A program made the position numbers and the translations under genes. The notes beneath the pieces were generated by a model. It had not been told where the DNA came from. It ran no database searches and saw nothing but the letters and a program-made list of their open reading frames with translations. A stretch of DNA of 40,016 nt from Aeromicrobium sp. CnD17-E (GTDB taxonomy: Bacteria > Actinomycetota > Actinomycetes > Propionibacteriales > Nocardioidaceae), in the NCBI RefSeq assembly GCF_024124745.1, contig NZ_JAMXRU010000019.1, forward strand, positions 1-40,016. The letters are read 5' to 3'. This document shows, piece by piece, positions 1 to 7,976 of this stretch. Position 1 is the first letter of the stretch, and every line of letters begins with the position of its first letter.

Positions 1-997
1 CGTCGGCGCCCACCAGCAGTCGCGCCAGCTCGGTGCGACCCGAGCCGAGCAGCCCGGCCACGCCGACGACCTCGCCCTCGTGCAGGGCGAGGTCGGTGGC
101 CTCGAGCTCGCCGGAGCGACCCAGGCCGACGACCTTCAGCACGGGCTCGGCGGCGGGGGCGGCCGGGTCGGCGGGCTGGCGGTCGAGCCGCTCGAGCACC
201 TCCAGCTCGCGGCCGATCATCTCCTGCACGAGCTCGAGCTGCGTGATCTCCGCCGTCCGGTGCTCGGCGACGAACCGACCGTTGCGCAGCACCGTCATCC
301 GGTCGGAGAGCTCGAAGACCTGGTCGAGGAAGTGCGACACGAAGAGCACCGCGACGCCCTGGTCGCGCAGGGAGCGCACGACGTCGAAGAGCACGCGGAC
401 CTCGTCGGCGTCCAGGCTCGACGTCGGCTCGTCGAGCACGAGCACCTTGGCGTCGACGTCGACCGCCCGCGCGATGGCGACGAGCTGCTGCACGGCGATC
501 GGGTGGCTGCCGAGGGTCGAGGTCGGGTCGACGTCGAGACCGAGCCGCGCGAGCACCTCCGCGGCCCGGCGGTTCATGGCCCGGGTGTGGATGCGGCCGA
601 GCCGTCGCGGCTCACGTCCGAGGAGCATGTTCTCCGCGACCGTGAGGTTCGTGCAGAGGTTGACCTCCTGGTAGACCGTGCTGATCCCCGCGGCCTGGCT
701 CTCGGCCGGGCCGGAGAACCGGTGCTCCTGACCGTCGACCTTGAGGGAGCCGGCGTCGATGGCGTACACGCCGGTCAGCGCCTTGATCAGCGTCGACTTG
801 CCGGCGCCGTTCTCGCCCATGAGCGCGTGCACCTCCCCCGGCAGGAGTCGCAGGCTCACGCCGTCGAGCGCCTTGACGCCGGGGAAGCCGATCTCGATGC
901 CGGTCAGCTCGACCACGGGCTCCACCGCGCTGTCGGCGGGCGGAGCGGGTCGGGCGGCGGGGGTCTCGGCCCTCGCGGCGGCGGTTCCTGCGCTCAT
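1..997 (-). CDS. Sugar ABC transporter ATP-binding protein, YtfR/XylG-like (3' end missing)
   Basis: This is the ATPase of a CUT2-type sugar importer, which energises uptake by a membrane permease not present in the window. The first nucleotide-binding domain is complete: Walker A GENGAGKST at residues 61-69, the degenerate signature HPIAVQQLVAIARA that is typical of this subfamily, and Walker B VLVLDEPTSSLD. The second domain has just begun (VVGVAGLLGSGRTELARLLVG) when the window ends, so about 332 of the usual ~500 residues are visible. The ATG at 995-997 follows a GAGGAGCACGTC stretch that can serve as ribosome binding site. The N-terminus carries an Ala/Pro-rich extension of about 25 residues. 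It lies 88 bases downstream of the binding-protein gene on the same strand, so the two are probably one operon. Family is certain; the substrate comes only from the neighbour. Confidence 0.93.
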   Translation of the reverse strand, partial: MSAGTAAARAETPAARPAPPADSAVEPVVELTGIEIGFPGVKALDGVSLRLLPGEVHALMGENGAGKSTLIKALTGVYAIDAGSLKVDGQEHRFSGPAESQAAGISTVYQEVNLCTNLTVAENMLLGREPRRLGRIHTRAMNRRAAEVLARLGLDVDPTSTLGSHPIAVQQLVAIARAVDVDAKVLVLDEPTSSLDADEVRVLFDVVRSLRDQGVAVLFVSHFLDQVFELSDRMTVLRNGRFVAEHRTAEITQLELVQEMIGRELEVLERLDRQPADPAAPAAEPVLKVVGLGRSGELEATDLALHEGEVVGVAGLLGSGRTELARLLVGAD

Positions 998-1085
998 GAC
1001 GTGCTCCTCACGGTCGAGCGGACGGACGGTCGGGGGTGGGACGGGGCGAGGTCGTGGCAGCGACCCCGCCCCGTCACGGGCAGGC

Positions 1086-2078
1086 TCAGTACTGGCGGTC
1101 GGCCAGCACCTGCTTCGCCTGGTCCTGGGTGAAGGTCGTCTCCTCGGTGACGACCCGCTTCGGCACGTCCTCACCGGCGACGACCTTCTTCGCCAGCTCC
1201 ATGAGCTGGGGGCCGAGGAGCGGGTTGCACTCGACGATGAAGTTGATCTTGCCCTCGCTCAGCGCGGTCATCCCGTCCTTCACGGCGTCGACCGTGATGA
1301 TCTTGATGTCCGTGCCGGGCTTCTTGCCGGCCGCCTCGATCGCCTCGATCGCACCGAGACCCATGTCGTCGTTGTGCGCGTAGACCACGTCGATGTCGTC
1401 GTGGGACTGCAGGAACGCCTCCATGACCTTCTTGCCGCCGTCGCGCGTGAAGTCGCCCGTCTGGGAGGCGATGATCTTGATCGCGTCGTCGGAGGAGGTG
1501 ACGTCCTCGAAGCCCTTCTTGCGGTCGATGGCCGGCGCGGCACCCGTGGTGCCCTGCAGCTCGACGACGTTCACGTCGCCGTCCTTGTCGACGTCGGCGT
1601 CCTGGGCGTTGTCGACGAGCCACTGGCCGGCCTTCTCGCCCTCCTCGACGAAGTCGGAGCCGAGGAACGTGACGTAGAGCGAGTCGTCGTCGGAGTCGAC
1701 GGCGCGGTCGGTCAGGATGACCGGGATCTTGGCGCGCTTGGCCTCCTGCAGCACCGCGTCCCAGCCGGTCTCGACGACCGGGCTGAAGGCGATGACGTCG
1801 ACCTTCTGCTGGATGTAGGAGCGGATCGCCTTGATCTGGTTCTCCTGCTTCTGCTGGGCGTCGGAGAACTTGAGGTCGACGCCCTCCTTCTTCGCCGTGT
1901 CGCGGATCGACGTCGTGTTGGCGGAGCGCCAGCCGCTCTCGGCACCGACCTGGGCGAAGCCCATGGTCAGGCCGTCGCCACCGGATCCACCGTTGCCGCC
2001 GTCCGAGCTGCTGCCGCACGCCGTCATGCCACCGAGCAGGGCCAGGCCTGCCGTGACCGTGATGACCTTCTTGAACAC
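1086..2078 (-). CDS. Sugar ABC transporter substrate-binding lipoprotein, YtfQ-like (galactofuranose type)
   Basis: Periplasmic-binding-protein-like lipoprotein of 330 residues that captures a sugar outside the membrane for the ATPase encoded next. I chose the GTG at 2078 because GGAGG sits 5-6 bases before it and translation from there gives a lipoprotein signal peptide (MFKKVITVTAGLALL) with lipobox GMTAC, Cys21. A longer open frame upstream lacks these features. Stretches such as QQKQENQIKAIRSYI, VVELQGTTGA, AIDRKKGF, QTGDFTRDGGK and VYAHNDDMGLGAIEAI closely resemble E. coli YtfQ, the galactofuranose-binding protein, as I remember it. A Gly/Ser linker follows the lipid cysteine. Transcription probably starts at the promoter around 2194-2222, which is covered by a LacI-type operator. 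The exact ligand is inference; another furanose or a polyol is possible. Confidence 0.93.
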   Translation of the reverse strand: MFKKVITVTAGLALLGGMTACGSSSDGGNGGSGGDGLTMGFAQVGAESGWRSANTTSIRDTAKKEGVDLKFSDAQQKQENQIKAIRSYIQQKVDVIAFSPVVETGWDAVLQEAKRAKIPVILTDRAVDSDDDSLYVTFLGSDFVEEGEKAGQWLVDNAQDADVDKDGDVNVVELQGTTGAAPAIDRKKGFEDVTSSDDAIKIIASQTGDFTRDGGKKVMEAFLQSHDDIDVVYAHNDDMGLGAIEAIEAAGKKPGTDIKIITVDAVKDGMTALSEGKINFIVECNPLLGPQLMELAKKVVAGEDVPKRVVTEETTFTQDQAKQVLADRQY

Positions 2079-2193
2079 TGCTTTCCTCCATCTGGTTCGG
2101 CGCCGGGACGGCACCTGCGGGGGGCTCGTGTGGCGGGCGGACAACCGGACACACTGGCGACGCGGGCACGTGACCTGCATCACTGATGCCTGA

Positions 2194-2222
2194 TTGTTAA
2201 CGCTCACAACGGGACGCGTCAA
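2194..2222 (-). promoter_or_regulatory. Promoter of the sugar-binding-protein gene with overlapping LacI-type operator O2
   Basis: On the minus strand TTGACG (2222-2217) and TAACAA (2199-2194) are separated by exactly 17 bases, a good sigma-70-like promoter about 110 bases before the start codon. The 16-base element TTGTTAACGCTCACAA (2194-2209) matches the symmetric LacI operator at 14 of 16 positions and covers the spacer and -10 box, so a bound repressor would occlude polymerase. Confidence 0.7.
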
Positions 2223-2238
2223 GCACTTCGGGAAAGAA

Positions 2239-2256
2239 ATTGTGAGCGCTCACAAT
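2239..2256. promoter_or_regulatory. Perfect LacI-family operator O1
   Basis: ATTGTGAGCGCTCACAAT is a perfect 18-base palindrome and contains the idealised symmetric lac operator. It is centred 46 bp from the imperfect operator O2, between the divergent sugar-transport and oxidase genes, 26 bases before the oxidase start codon. CACAAT at its right end could be the oxidase -10 box. No LacI-family gene is in the window, so the repressor must be encoded elsewhere, possibly beyond the left edge. Confidence 0.85.
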
Positions 2257-2282
2257 GGCCGACCTCCGTGCGAGGATGTGTC

Positions 2283-3524
2283 GTGACCACCACCCCGCGC
2301 CGCACCAGCTGGTCCGGCACCGTCCCGTACCACTTCGCCGCCGAGCACCGCCCCGACGACCTCGACGCACTGCGCCGCCTGGTCACCACCACGCCGCGAC
2401 TGCGCCCGGTCGGCACCGGGCACACCTTCAACGACGTCGCCGACGGCGCCGAGGCGGTCGCGCTGACCGCCTTCGACACAGTCGAGGTCCTCGACGACGG
2501 CGCCGCCGTGCGGGTCGGCGCCGGGCTGACCCACGCACGACTGGCCGAGGAGCTCGCGCCGCACGGCCTGGCCCTGCCCAACCTGGCCTCGCTGCCGCAC
2601 CTCAACGTCGTGGGCGCGGTCGCGACCGCGACGCACGGGTCGGGCACGCGCACCGGCAACCTCGCCACGCAGGTGCGCGCCGTCGAGCTCGTGCTCGCCT
2701 CCGGCGACGTCCTGGGCGTCCGCCGCGGCGACCCCGACTTCCCCGGCGTCGTCGTCAACCTCGGCGTGCTCGGCGTGGTCACCGCCCTCGAGCTCGACGT
2801 CGTGCCCGCCGTCGACCACCGCCAGGTGGTGCTCCCCGACGCCGACGTCGCGAGCCTGGCCGACCGGCTCGCCGACCTGCACCGGCTGGGCCGCAGCGTC
2901 AGCGTCTTCACCCGCTGGGACGACGCACCCAGCCACGTGTGGGTGAAGTGGCGCGACGGTGACCCCGACCCCGCCCCGGGGTGGGAGGCGCTCGGGCTCA
3001 AGCCCGCCACGGAGGAGCTGCACCCGATCCCCGGCCTCGACCCGGTGCACTGCACGGCCCAGCAGGGCGTGCCCGGGCCGTGGGTGGAGCGGCTGCCGCA
3101 CTTCCGGCCCGGGTTCCTGCCGAGCGCGGGCGACGAGGTGCAGTCGGAGTACCACCTGGCGGCCGAGCACGGACCCGCGGCCGTGCGCGCCCTGCAGGAG
3201 GTCGGGCACCTGCTCGACTCCGCCCTGCTGACGTCGGAGATCCGCGCCGTCGCGGCGGACGAGCTGTGGCTGAGCCCGCAGTCGGGGCAGGACACCTGCT
3301 CCTTCCACTTCACCTGGACGGCCGACCTCACCCTCTCCTCGGCCGCGGCCCTCGTGGTCGAGCACGCGCTCGAGCCGTTCGCGCCGCGCCCGCACTGGGG
3401 CAAGCACTTCGCGCTCGACGTGCGCGGCCTCTACCCGCGCCTGCCCGACTTCGAGGCGCTGCGCCGACGCCTCGACCCCGACGGCGTGCTGGCCGGCCCC
3501 TGGTACGACCGCGTCCTGGCCTAG
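2283..3524 (+). CDS. FAD-dependent alditol/sugar oxidase (AldO/xylitol oxidase-like)
   Basis: Flavoprotein of 413 residues in the family of alditol oxidase and aldonolactone oxidases, which oxidise a polyol or sugar lactone with O2 and release H2O2. The GTG at 2283 was chosen because GAGGA lies 6 bases upstream. GTGHTFN at residues 44-50 matches the region where AldO attaches FAD covalently to histidine (here His47). [20 protein letters not shown] and [15 protein letters not shown] are the FAD-binding (VAO/PCMH-type) segments. The C-terminus (PHWGKHF, then [19 protein letters not shown]) is the conserved end of the ALO domain. The length agrees with AldO (about 418). It is divergent from the sugar importer and shares its LacI-type operators, so it probably oxidises the imported compound or a derivative. 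The substrate is not determinable from sequence. Confidence 0.88.
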   Translation: MTTTPRRTSWSGTVPYHFAAEHRPDDLDALRRLVTTTPRLRPVGTGHTFNDVADGAEAVALTAFDTVEVLDDGAAVRVGAGLTHARLAEELAPHGLALPNLASLPHLNVVGAVATATHGSGTRTGNLATQVRAVELVLASGDVLGVRRGDPDFPGVVVNLGVLGVVTALELDVVPAVDHRQVVLPDADVASLADRLADLHRLGRSVSVFTRWDDAPSHVWVKWRDGDPDPAPGWEALGLKPATEELHPIPGLDPVHCTAQQGVPGPWVERLPHFRPGFLPSAGDEVQSEYHLAAEHGPAAVRALQEVGHLLDSALLTSEIRAVAADELWLSPQSGQDTCSFHFTWTADLTLSSAAALVVEHALEPFAPRPHWGKHFALDVRGLYPRLPDFEALRRRLDPDGVLAGPWYDRVLA

Positions 3525-3538
3525 CCCGACGACAGAAG

Positions 3539-3609
3539 TCCCCACGATTCGGAACGTGGTGGCCCGTTCTCGCGCCCGGAACGGGCGATGGGGTTCCAAA
3601 TCGTGGGGA
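3539..3609. repeat. Nested double hairpin between oxidase and upp
   Basis: An outer stem pairs 3539-3555 (TCCCCACGATTCGGAAC) with 3593-3609 at 16 of 17 positions. Inside it, GCCCGTTC (3562-3569) pairs with GAACGGGC (3579-3586). It starts 15 bases after the oxidase stop and ends 30 bases before upp, so it may terminate transcription, although there is no T-run. The two-stem architecture resembles the structure at 13281-13387. Confidence 0.75.
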
Positions 3610-3639
3610 GCGGGCGGCGCTGGCACTAGGCTCGGCGTC

Positions 3640-4281
3640 ATGCACGTCCACGTCGCCGACCACCCGCTCGTCTCCCACAAGCTCACGGTGCTGCGCGACG
3701 CGTCCACCGACTCCCCCACGTTCCGTCGGCTCGCGGACGAGCTGGTGACGCTGCTGGCCTACGAGGCCACGCGCGACGTCCGCGTCGAGACGGTGCAGGT
3801 GACGACGCCTGTTGCGCAGGCACAGGGCGTCCGGCTCGCCGACCCGCGTCCGCTGGTCGTGCCGATCCTGCGCGCGGGCCTGGGCATGCTCGAGGGCATG
3901 CAGCGACTGCTGCCGACGGCCGAGGTCGGCTTCCTCGGGATGGTGCGCAACGAGGAGACGCTCGAGGCCGACACCTACGCCGAGCGGCTGCCTGACGACC
4001 TGTCCGGGCGCCAGTGCTACGTGCTCGACCCGATGCTCGCGACCGGCGGCAGCCTCGCCGCCGCCATCCACTTCCTGGTGAAGCGCGGGGCCGACCACAT
4101 CACCGCCGTGTGCCTGCTCGCCGCCCCGGAGGGCATCGAGCGGATCGAGCGCGAGATGGCGGAGGTCGGCGTGCCCGTCACCCTCGTCGTCGCCGGTCTC
4201 GACGAGCGCCTCGACGAGAACGGCTACATCGTCCCCGGTCTCGGCGACGCCGGCGACCGGCTGTACGGCGTCGCCGACTGA
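3640..4281 (+). CDS. upp: Uracil phosphoribosyltransferase
   Basis: Converts uracil and PRPP to UMP in pyrimidine salvage; cytosolic. The 213-residue product matches the usual length (about 208-210). The N-terminus [16 protein letters not shown] is highly conserved in the family, as are [14 protein letters not shown], the PRPP-binding loop [14 protein letters not shown] near residue 130, and the C-terminal uracil-binding segment [16 protein letters not shown]. The ATG at 3640 is the only sensible start, since the conserved N-terminus begins there. No strong ribosome binding site is seen before it. A small membrane-protein gene begins 1 base after the stop, so the two are probably co-transcribed. 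Confidence 0.97.
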   Translation: MHVHVADHPLVSHKLTVLRDASTDSPTFRRLADELVTLLAYEATRDVRVETVQVTTPVAQAQGVRLADPRPLVVPILRAGLGMLEGMQRLLPTAEVGFLGMVRNEETLEADTYAERLPDDLSGRQCYVLDPMLATGGSLAAAIHFLVKRGADHITAVCLLAAPEGIERIEREMAEVGVPVTLVVAGLDERLDENGYIVPGLGDAGDRLYGVAD

Positions 4282-4282
4282 C

Positions 4283-4885
4283 GTGGCCGTCACGCAGGAG
4301 CTCCGTCCGGGGCCGTGGGGGTGGGCCGAGCGTCGCCGTCGCATCGCGGCGTCCGGTGTGGTGCTGGCCGTGGCCGTCGGACTGCTGCTGCTGGCGGGTC
4401 GCGGCACGGGCCTGCTGGGCGTGCTGCTGATCGCGGTCCCGACCGTCGTCGTGACGGTGCCGCCGATCCTGCTCTACGAGCGACTCGTCTACCAGCGCGA
4501 GCGCCTGGTGATCACGGCGCGCACGCTCGAGATGTACCGCGGCGACCGGCTGCTCCACCGCCTCGACCGCACCGCACCGATCCGGGCCCTGCGGTTCCGG
4601 CTGTCGGCGTCGGGCCACCCGTTCGGGCTGGCGAAGCTGCTGCTGCACGACGGTCGCGACAACGTGCGGCTGGCGAGCGACCGGTGGCTCGTCCGGCACG
4701 AGCAGCTCCTCACCGCCCTCGGCGTCGAGGCACCCACCGTCGACCACCGCCAGGCGCAGCAGCTGGTGCCGGACGCCTTCCCGCTGTGGGAGCGCCGCCC
4801 CAACCTCGTCGCGGGCCTCACCGTGCTCGGCCTGTTGGTCGCGATCGTGGCCGTCCCTGTCGTCGTGGCGCTCCTCACCGCCTGA
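4283..4885 (+). CDS. Small membrane protein, paralogue of the next gene
   Basis: I do not recognise a named family. The 200-residue product has two hydrophobic segments close together (about residues 23-65), a central soluble part of about 100 residues (VITARTLEMYRGDRLLHRLD, then LLLHDGRDNVRLASDRW) and a final membrane segment (LTVLGLLVAIVAVPVVVALL). Soluble beta-rich parts between membrane helices are common in bacterial PH-like membrane proteins; that is only a suggestion. The GTG start is 1 base after the upp stop. The downstream gene has the same layout, with short alignable motifs (YE/ELVLVRRER, VVVTAESVEWWRG), so the pair probably arose by duplication. Confidence 0.8.
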   Translation: MAVTQELRPGPWGWAERRRRIAASGVVLAVAVGLLLLAGRGTGLLGVLLIAVPTVVVTVPPILLYERLVYQRERLVITARTLEMYRGDRLLHRLDRTAPIRALRFRLSASGHPFGLAKLLLHDGRDNVRLASDRWLVRHEQLLTALGVEAPTVDHRQAQQLVPDAFPLWERRPNLVAGLTVLGLLVAIVAVPVVVALLTA

Positions 4886-4947
4886 TCAGCAGGGACGTCC
4901 GGCCAATCGGCTGCGGCGACGACCGCGGACGTGCCAGGGTGTGCGCC

Positions 4948-5607
4948 ATGACCGAGCCGGGTCCTGACGCGGACGCCACGGCGCTCGTGCTGCGGCCCCT
5001 GGGCTGGCGCGAGGCCGACGGCGTGGCGCGACTGTGGCGGGACCTGCTGGTGATGTTCCTCCCTCTGCTGCCATTCGCCCTCCTCGCCGGGCTCTTCGGC
5101 GAGCACCATCCGGCGGTCCTCGCCCTCGTCCTGGCCTGCGTGCTGCTCATCCTGGTCGTCTACGTCCTCGAGCTGGTCCTGGTGCGCCGGGAACGCGTGG
5201 TCGTCACGGCGGAGTCGGTCGAATGGTGGCGCGGACGCCGCCTCCGGGCCAGCCTGCGTCGGGGGCCTTCGCTGCGTGCCGCGCGCTACGTGCCGTGGCC
5301 GCTCGGCCGGTCCTTGGGGCTGATCCACCTCGCTGTCTCCGACGGCACGACCGGGTTCAGGCTCTGCGACGCACGGTGGATCGCCCGGTTCGAGACGATC
5401 GTGCTGGCAGCGCAGGTGACGGCACCTCGACTCACCCCAGCGCGGGCACGCCGGCGCATGCCGGAGTGCTTCACCGCCGTCGAGCACCTCCTCGACGCGC
5501 TCCGCGCGCAGGGCTCGACCCGGGTCGCGGTGGGTGTCGTCGTGCTCGTGTCAGCGAGCCTGGTCGCCGGCTACCTGGCCGGGGCCCTCACCGGCGCCGA
5601 GCCGTGA
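4948..5607 (+). CDS. Small membrane protein, paralogue of the preceding gene
   Basis: Product of 219 residues with no recognised name. Two adjacent membrane helices (LLVMFLPLLPFALLAGLF and VLALVLACVLLILVVYVLELVLV) are followed by a charged soluble section starting RRERVVVTAESVEWWRGRRL and a last helix near the C-terminus (VAVGVVVLVSASLVAGYLAGAL). Helix placement and the RERLVITARTLEMYRG-like stretch match the gene before it, 62 bases upstream. The ATG at 4948 was preferred to earlier in-frame positions, which overlap the previous gene and encode low-complexity Arg-rich sequence. Confidence 0.78.
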   Translation: MTEPGPDADATALVLRPLGWREADGVARLWRDLLVMFLPLLPFALLAGLFGEHHPAVLALVLACVLLILVVYVLELVLVRRERVVVTAESVEWWRGRRLRASLRRGPSLRAARYVPWPLGRSLGLIHLAVSDGTTGFRLCDARWIARFETIVLAAQVTAPRLTPARARRRMPECFTAVEHLLDALRAQGSTRVAVGVVVLVSASLVAGYLAGALTGAEP

Positions 5608-5685
5608 GCGACGCCGGTGCCGCGACCTGATCCCACGCCGCACCGTTCGGCTTGCGCCGACCCTGGACTCGGCCACGCTGGTCAG

Positions 5686-7152
5686 GTGAGCGAGGACCCG
5701 GTCGACACCCACGAGGACCGACCGACCACCTCGGACGAGCCGAACCCGGCGCGCTGGCGGATCCTCGCGGTCACCCTCGTCGTCGGCTTCATGTCGCTCC
5801 TGGACGTCACCATCGTCAACGTCGCGATCCCCTCGATCCAGGAGGGGCTCGACACGTCGGCCTCGACCGTGCAGTGGGTGGTCTCCGGCTACGCGCTCAC
5901 GTTCGGCCTGACCCTCGTGGCCGGCGGACGCCTCGGCGACGCCTACGGGCGCCGACGCCTCATGCTGATCGGCCTGGCCGGGTTCGTCGCGTCGAGTGCC
6001 GCGGTCGGGCTCGCTCCCACCGCCGAGCTGGTCGTCGTCGCGCGGCTGCTCCAGGGCGCGTCAGCCGGGCTCCTCACGCCCCAGAGCTCGGGCCTCATCC
6101 AGCAGCTGTTCTCCGGCGCCGAAAGGGGCCGCGCGTTCGGCTACTTCGGCCTCACCGTCTCACTCGCGTCGGCCACCGGGCCGCTCCTCGGCGGCCTCGT
6201 CATCGGCCTCGTCGGCGAGGACCTCGGCTGGCGGCTGGTGTTCCTCGTCAACGTGCCCATCGGCGTGGTCGCCGCGATCGCCGTCGCCCGCATGGTCCCC
6301 GGACGCGAGGACGACAGCACGCCCGGCCGCATCGACACCCTCGGCGCGGCGCTTCTTGGGGTGTCCGTGCTCTGCCTGCTCTACCCGCTCGTCAGCCTCG
6401 AGTCGGGGGCGCGCTGGCCGCTCGCACTGCTCGTCGGCGTGCCGGTGTTCGCGTGGGCGTTCGTGCGCTGGGAGCACCGCGAGAAGCGGCTCGGGCACGA
6501 TCCCCTGCTCGACCTCGACCTGCTGCGCCGCCTCCCCGGGTACGGCAACGGGCTGCTCGTCGGCACCGTCTACTTCACGGGCTTCACCGGAGTGTTCCTG
6601 GTCGCGTCGGTGTGGCTGCAGGACGCGCGCGACGTCAGCGCGCTGCACGCCGGTCTGCTGCTCACGCCGTTCGCCCTCGGGTCGGCGATCACCTCCCCGC
6701 TCGCCGGACGCCTGGTCAGCACGGTCGGTCGACCACTGACCGTCATCGCGCTCGGCGTCATGATGGTCGGCGTCCTCGGTGCCGCGCTGGTGGCACCCGG
6801 GCGCCCCACCGAGGATCTCTGGTGGGCGCTCTCCCCGTTCCTGCTGCTGGCCGGTCTCGGCGGCGGCGCCGTCGTGTCGCCGAACATCACGCTGACCTTG
6901 CAGGAGGTGCCGCCGCGGATGGGTGGCGCGGCCGGCGGGGCCCTGCAGACGGGCCAGCGCATCGGCTCCTCGCTCGGCGCGGCCCTGCTGGCCACGACCT
7001 ACCAGGTGGTCGCGGGACGGTCCGACGGCGACGCCGGCATCCAGGTCTCGCTGCTCGTCGCGCTCGTCGTGCTGGCGCTCGCCCTCGCGGCGGCCCTGCT
7101 CGCCTGGCGCACCTCGCGACGCAGCGGTCCCTCCTCCGCACCACACGCCTGA
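5686..7152 (+). CDS. MFS multidrug exporter, DHA2 family (14 TM)
   Basis: Proton-driven efflux permease of the EmrB/QacA type, 488 residues in the inner membrane. Visible family motifs are LDVTIVNVAIPSIQ in helix 1 (the motif characteristic of 14-helix drug/H+ antiporters), GRLGDAYGRRRLMLIG (motif A, cytoplasmic loop 2-3) and a GPLLGG element (motif C, antiporter). The GTG at 5686 gives a short acidic N-terminus (SEDPVDTHEDRP) before helix 1; a longer frame upstream would put unlikely residues in front. The substrate cannot be inferred. The stop codon lies in a 12-base element (TGATGGGAATCA, 7150-7161) that recurs at 13.3 kb. A second, distantly related DHA2 exporter is at 34.8-36.3 kb. Confidence 0.93.
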   Translation: MSEDPVDTHEDRPTTSDEPNPARWRILAVTLVVGFMSLLDVTIVNVAIPSIQEGLDTSASTVQWVVSGYALTFGLTLVAGGRLGDAYGRRRLMLIGLAGFVASSAAVGLAPTAELVVVARLLQGASAGLLTPQSSGLIQQLFSGAERGRAFGYFGLTVSLASATGPLLGGLVIGLVGEDLGWRLVFLVNVPIGVVAAIAVARMVPGREDDSTPGRIDTLGAALLGVSVLCLLYPLVSLESGARWPLALLVGVPVFAWAFVRWEHREKRLGHDPLLDLDLLRRLPGYGNGLLVGTVYFTGFTGVFLVASVWLQDARDVSALHAGLLLTPFALGSAITSPLAGRLVSTVGRPLTVIALGVMMVGVLGAALVAPGRPTEDLWWALSPFLLLAGLGGGAVVSPNITLTLQEVPPRMGGAAGGALQTGQRIGSSLGAALLATTYQVVAGRSDGDAGIQVSLLVALVVLALALAAALLAWRTSRRSGPSSAPHA

Positions 7153-7181
7153 TGGGAATCATGCCCAGGTAGAGTCGACCC

Positions 7182-7976
7182 ATGGACGCCGAGGCACGCT
7201 CTCACGTCGACGCACTCTGGTCCGCCGGCGACTACGCCCTCCTCGCCGCACGGCTCGAACCGGCGGCGCACACCGCCGCCGCCCGGGTCGGCGACGGCCA
7301 CGGACGTCACGCCCTCGACGTCGCCGCGGGCACCGGGTCGCTGGCGCAGGCGCTCGCGGAGCGCGGCTGGCGCACCGCCGCGGCCGACATCTCCACCCGT
7401 CTGGTCGAGGAGGGGCGGCACACGTGCGCGGCCGCCGGCCTCGAGGTCGGCTGGCACGTAGCACCCCTCGACGAGCTCCCCGGCGAGCCGGGGTCCCTCG
7501 ACCTCGTCGCGTCGTCGTTCGGCATGATCTTCGCCCCCGACCCCTCGGCCGCCTTGGCCGAGAGCCGCCGCGTGCTCCGCCCCGGCGGCGCTCTCGTGCT
7601 GACGACGTGGCCGCACGACGGCTACCTGGCGCACATGACCGCGGTGATGGGCACCTTCCTGCCGCCCGGGGCGCCGGTCCTGGCGCCGTTCCTCTGGGGC
7701 GACGCCGACGTCCAGCGCGCATGGCTCGACCCCTGGTTCACCGACGTCGAGGTCACGACGCACCGACTGCCCTGGCAGTTCGACGACGTCGACACGGCCA
7801 TCGGCTTCCTGTTCGACGCGTCGCCCGGTCACCTGGCTGCCGCGCGTGCGGTCGGCGACCGGGTCGAGGAGCTGAGGTCGGCCGTCGCCGACCATCTCGT
7901 CGAGGTCAACGGTTCACCCGGTCGGGTCGACCTCGAGCTCGACTACCTGCTGACGCACGCCGTCGTCCGACCGTGA
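7182..7976 (+). CDS. Class I SAM-dependent methyltransferase
   Basis: Product of 264 residues with the methyltransferase motif I ALDVAAGTGSLAQALAERG (about residues 44-62), the acidic end of strand 2 (AADIS), and SLDLVASSFGMIFAPDP followed by ESRRVLRPGGALVLTTW, the pattern of UbiE/Methyltransf_11 enzymes. It should transfer a methyl group from S-adenosylmethionine to a small molecule, but the substrate is unknown. The ATG at 7182 is the first start after the MFS gene. The last codons overlap the start of the GTPase gene (GTGA, 7973-7976), so the two are translationally coupled. Confidence 0.9.
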   Translation: MDAEARSHVDALWSAGDYALLAARLEPAAHTAAARVGDGHGRHALDVAAGTGSLAQALAERGWRTAAADISTRLVEEGRHTCAAAGLEVGWHVAPLDELPGEPGSLDLVASSFGMIFAPDPSAALAESRRVLRPGGALVLTTWPHDGYLAHMTAVMGTFLPPGAPVLAPFLWGDADVQRAWLDPWFTDVEVTTHRLPWQFDDVDTAIGFLFDASPGHLAAARAVGDRVEELRSAVADHLVEVNGSPGRVDLELDYLLTHAVVRP

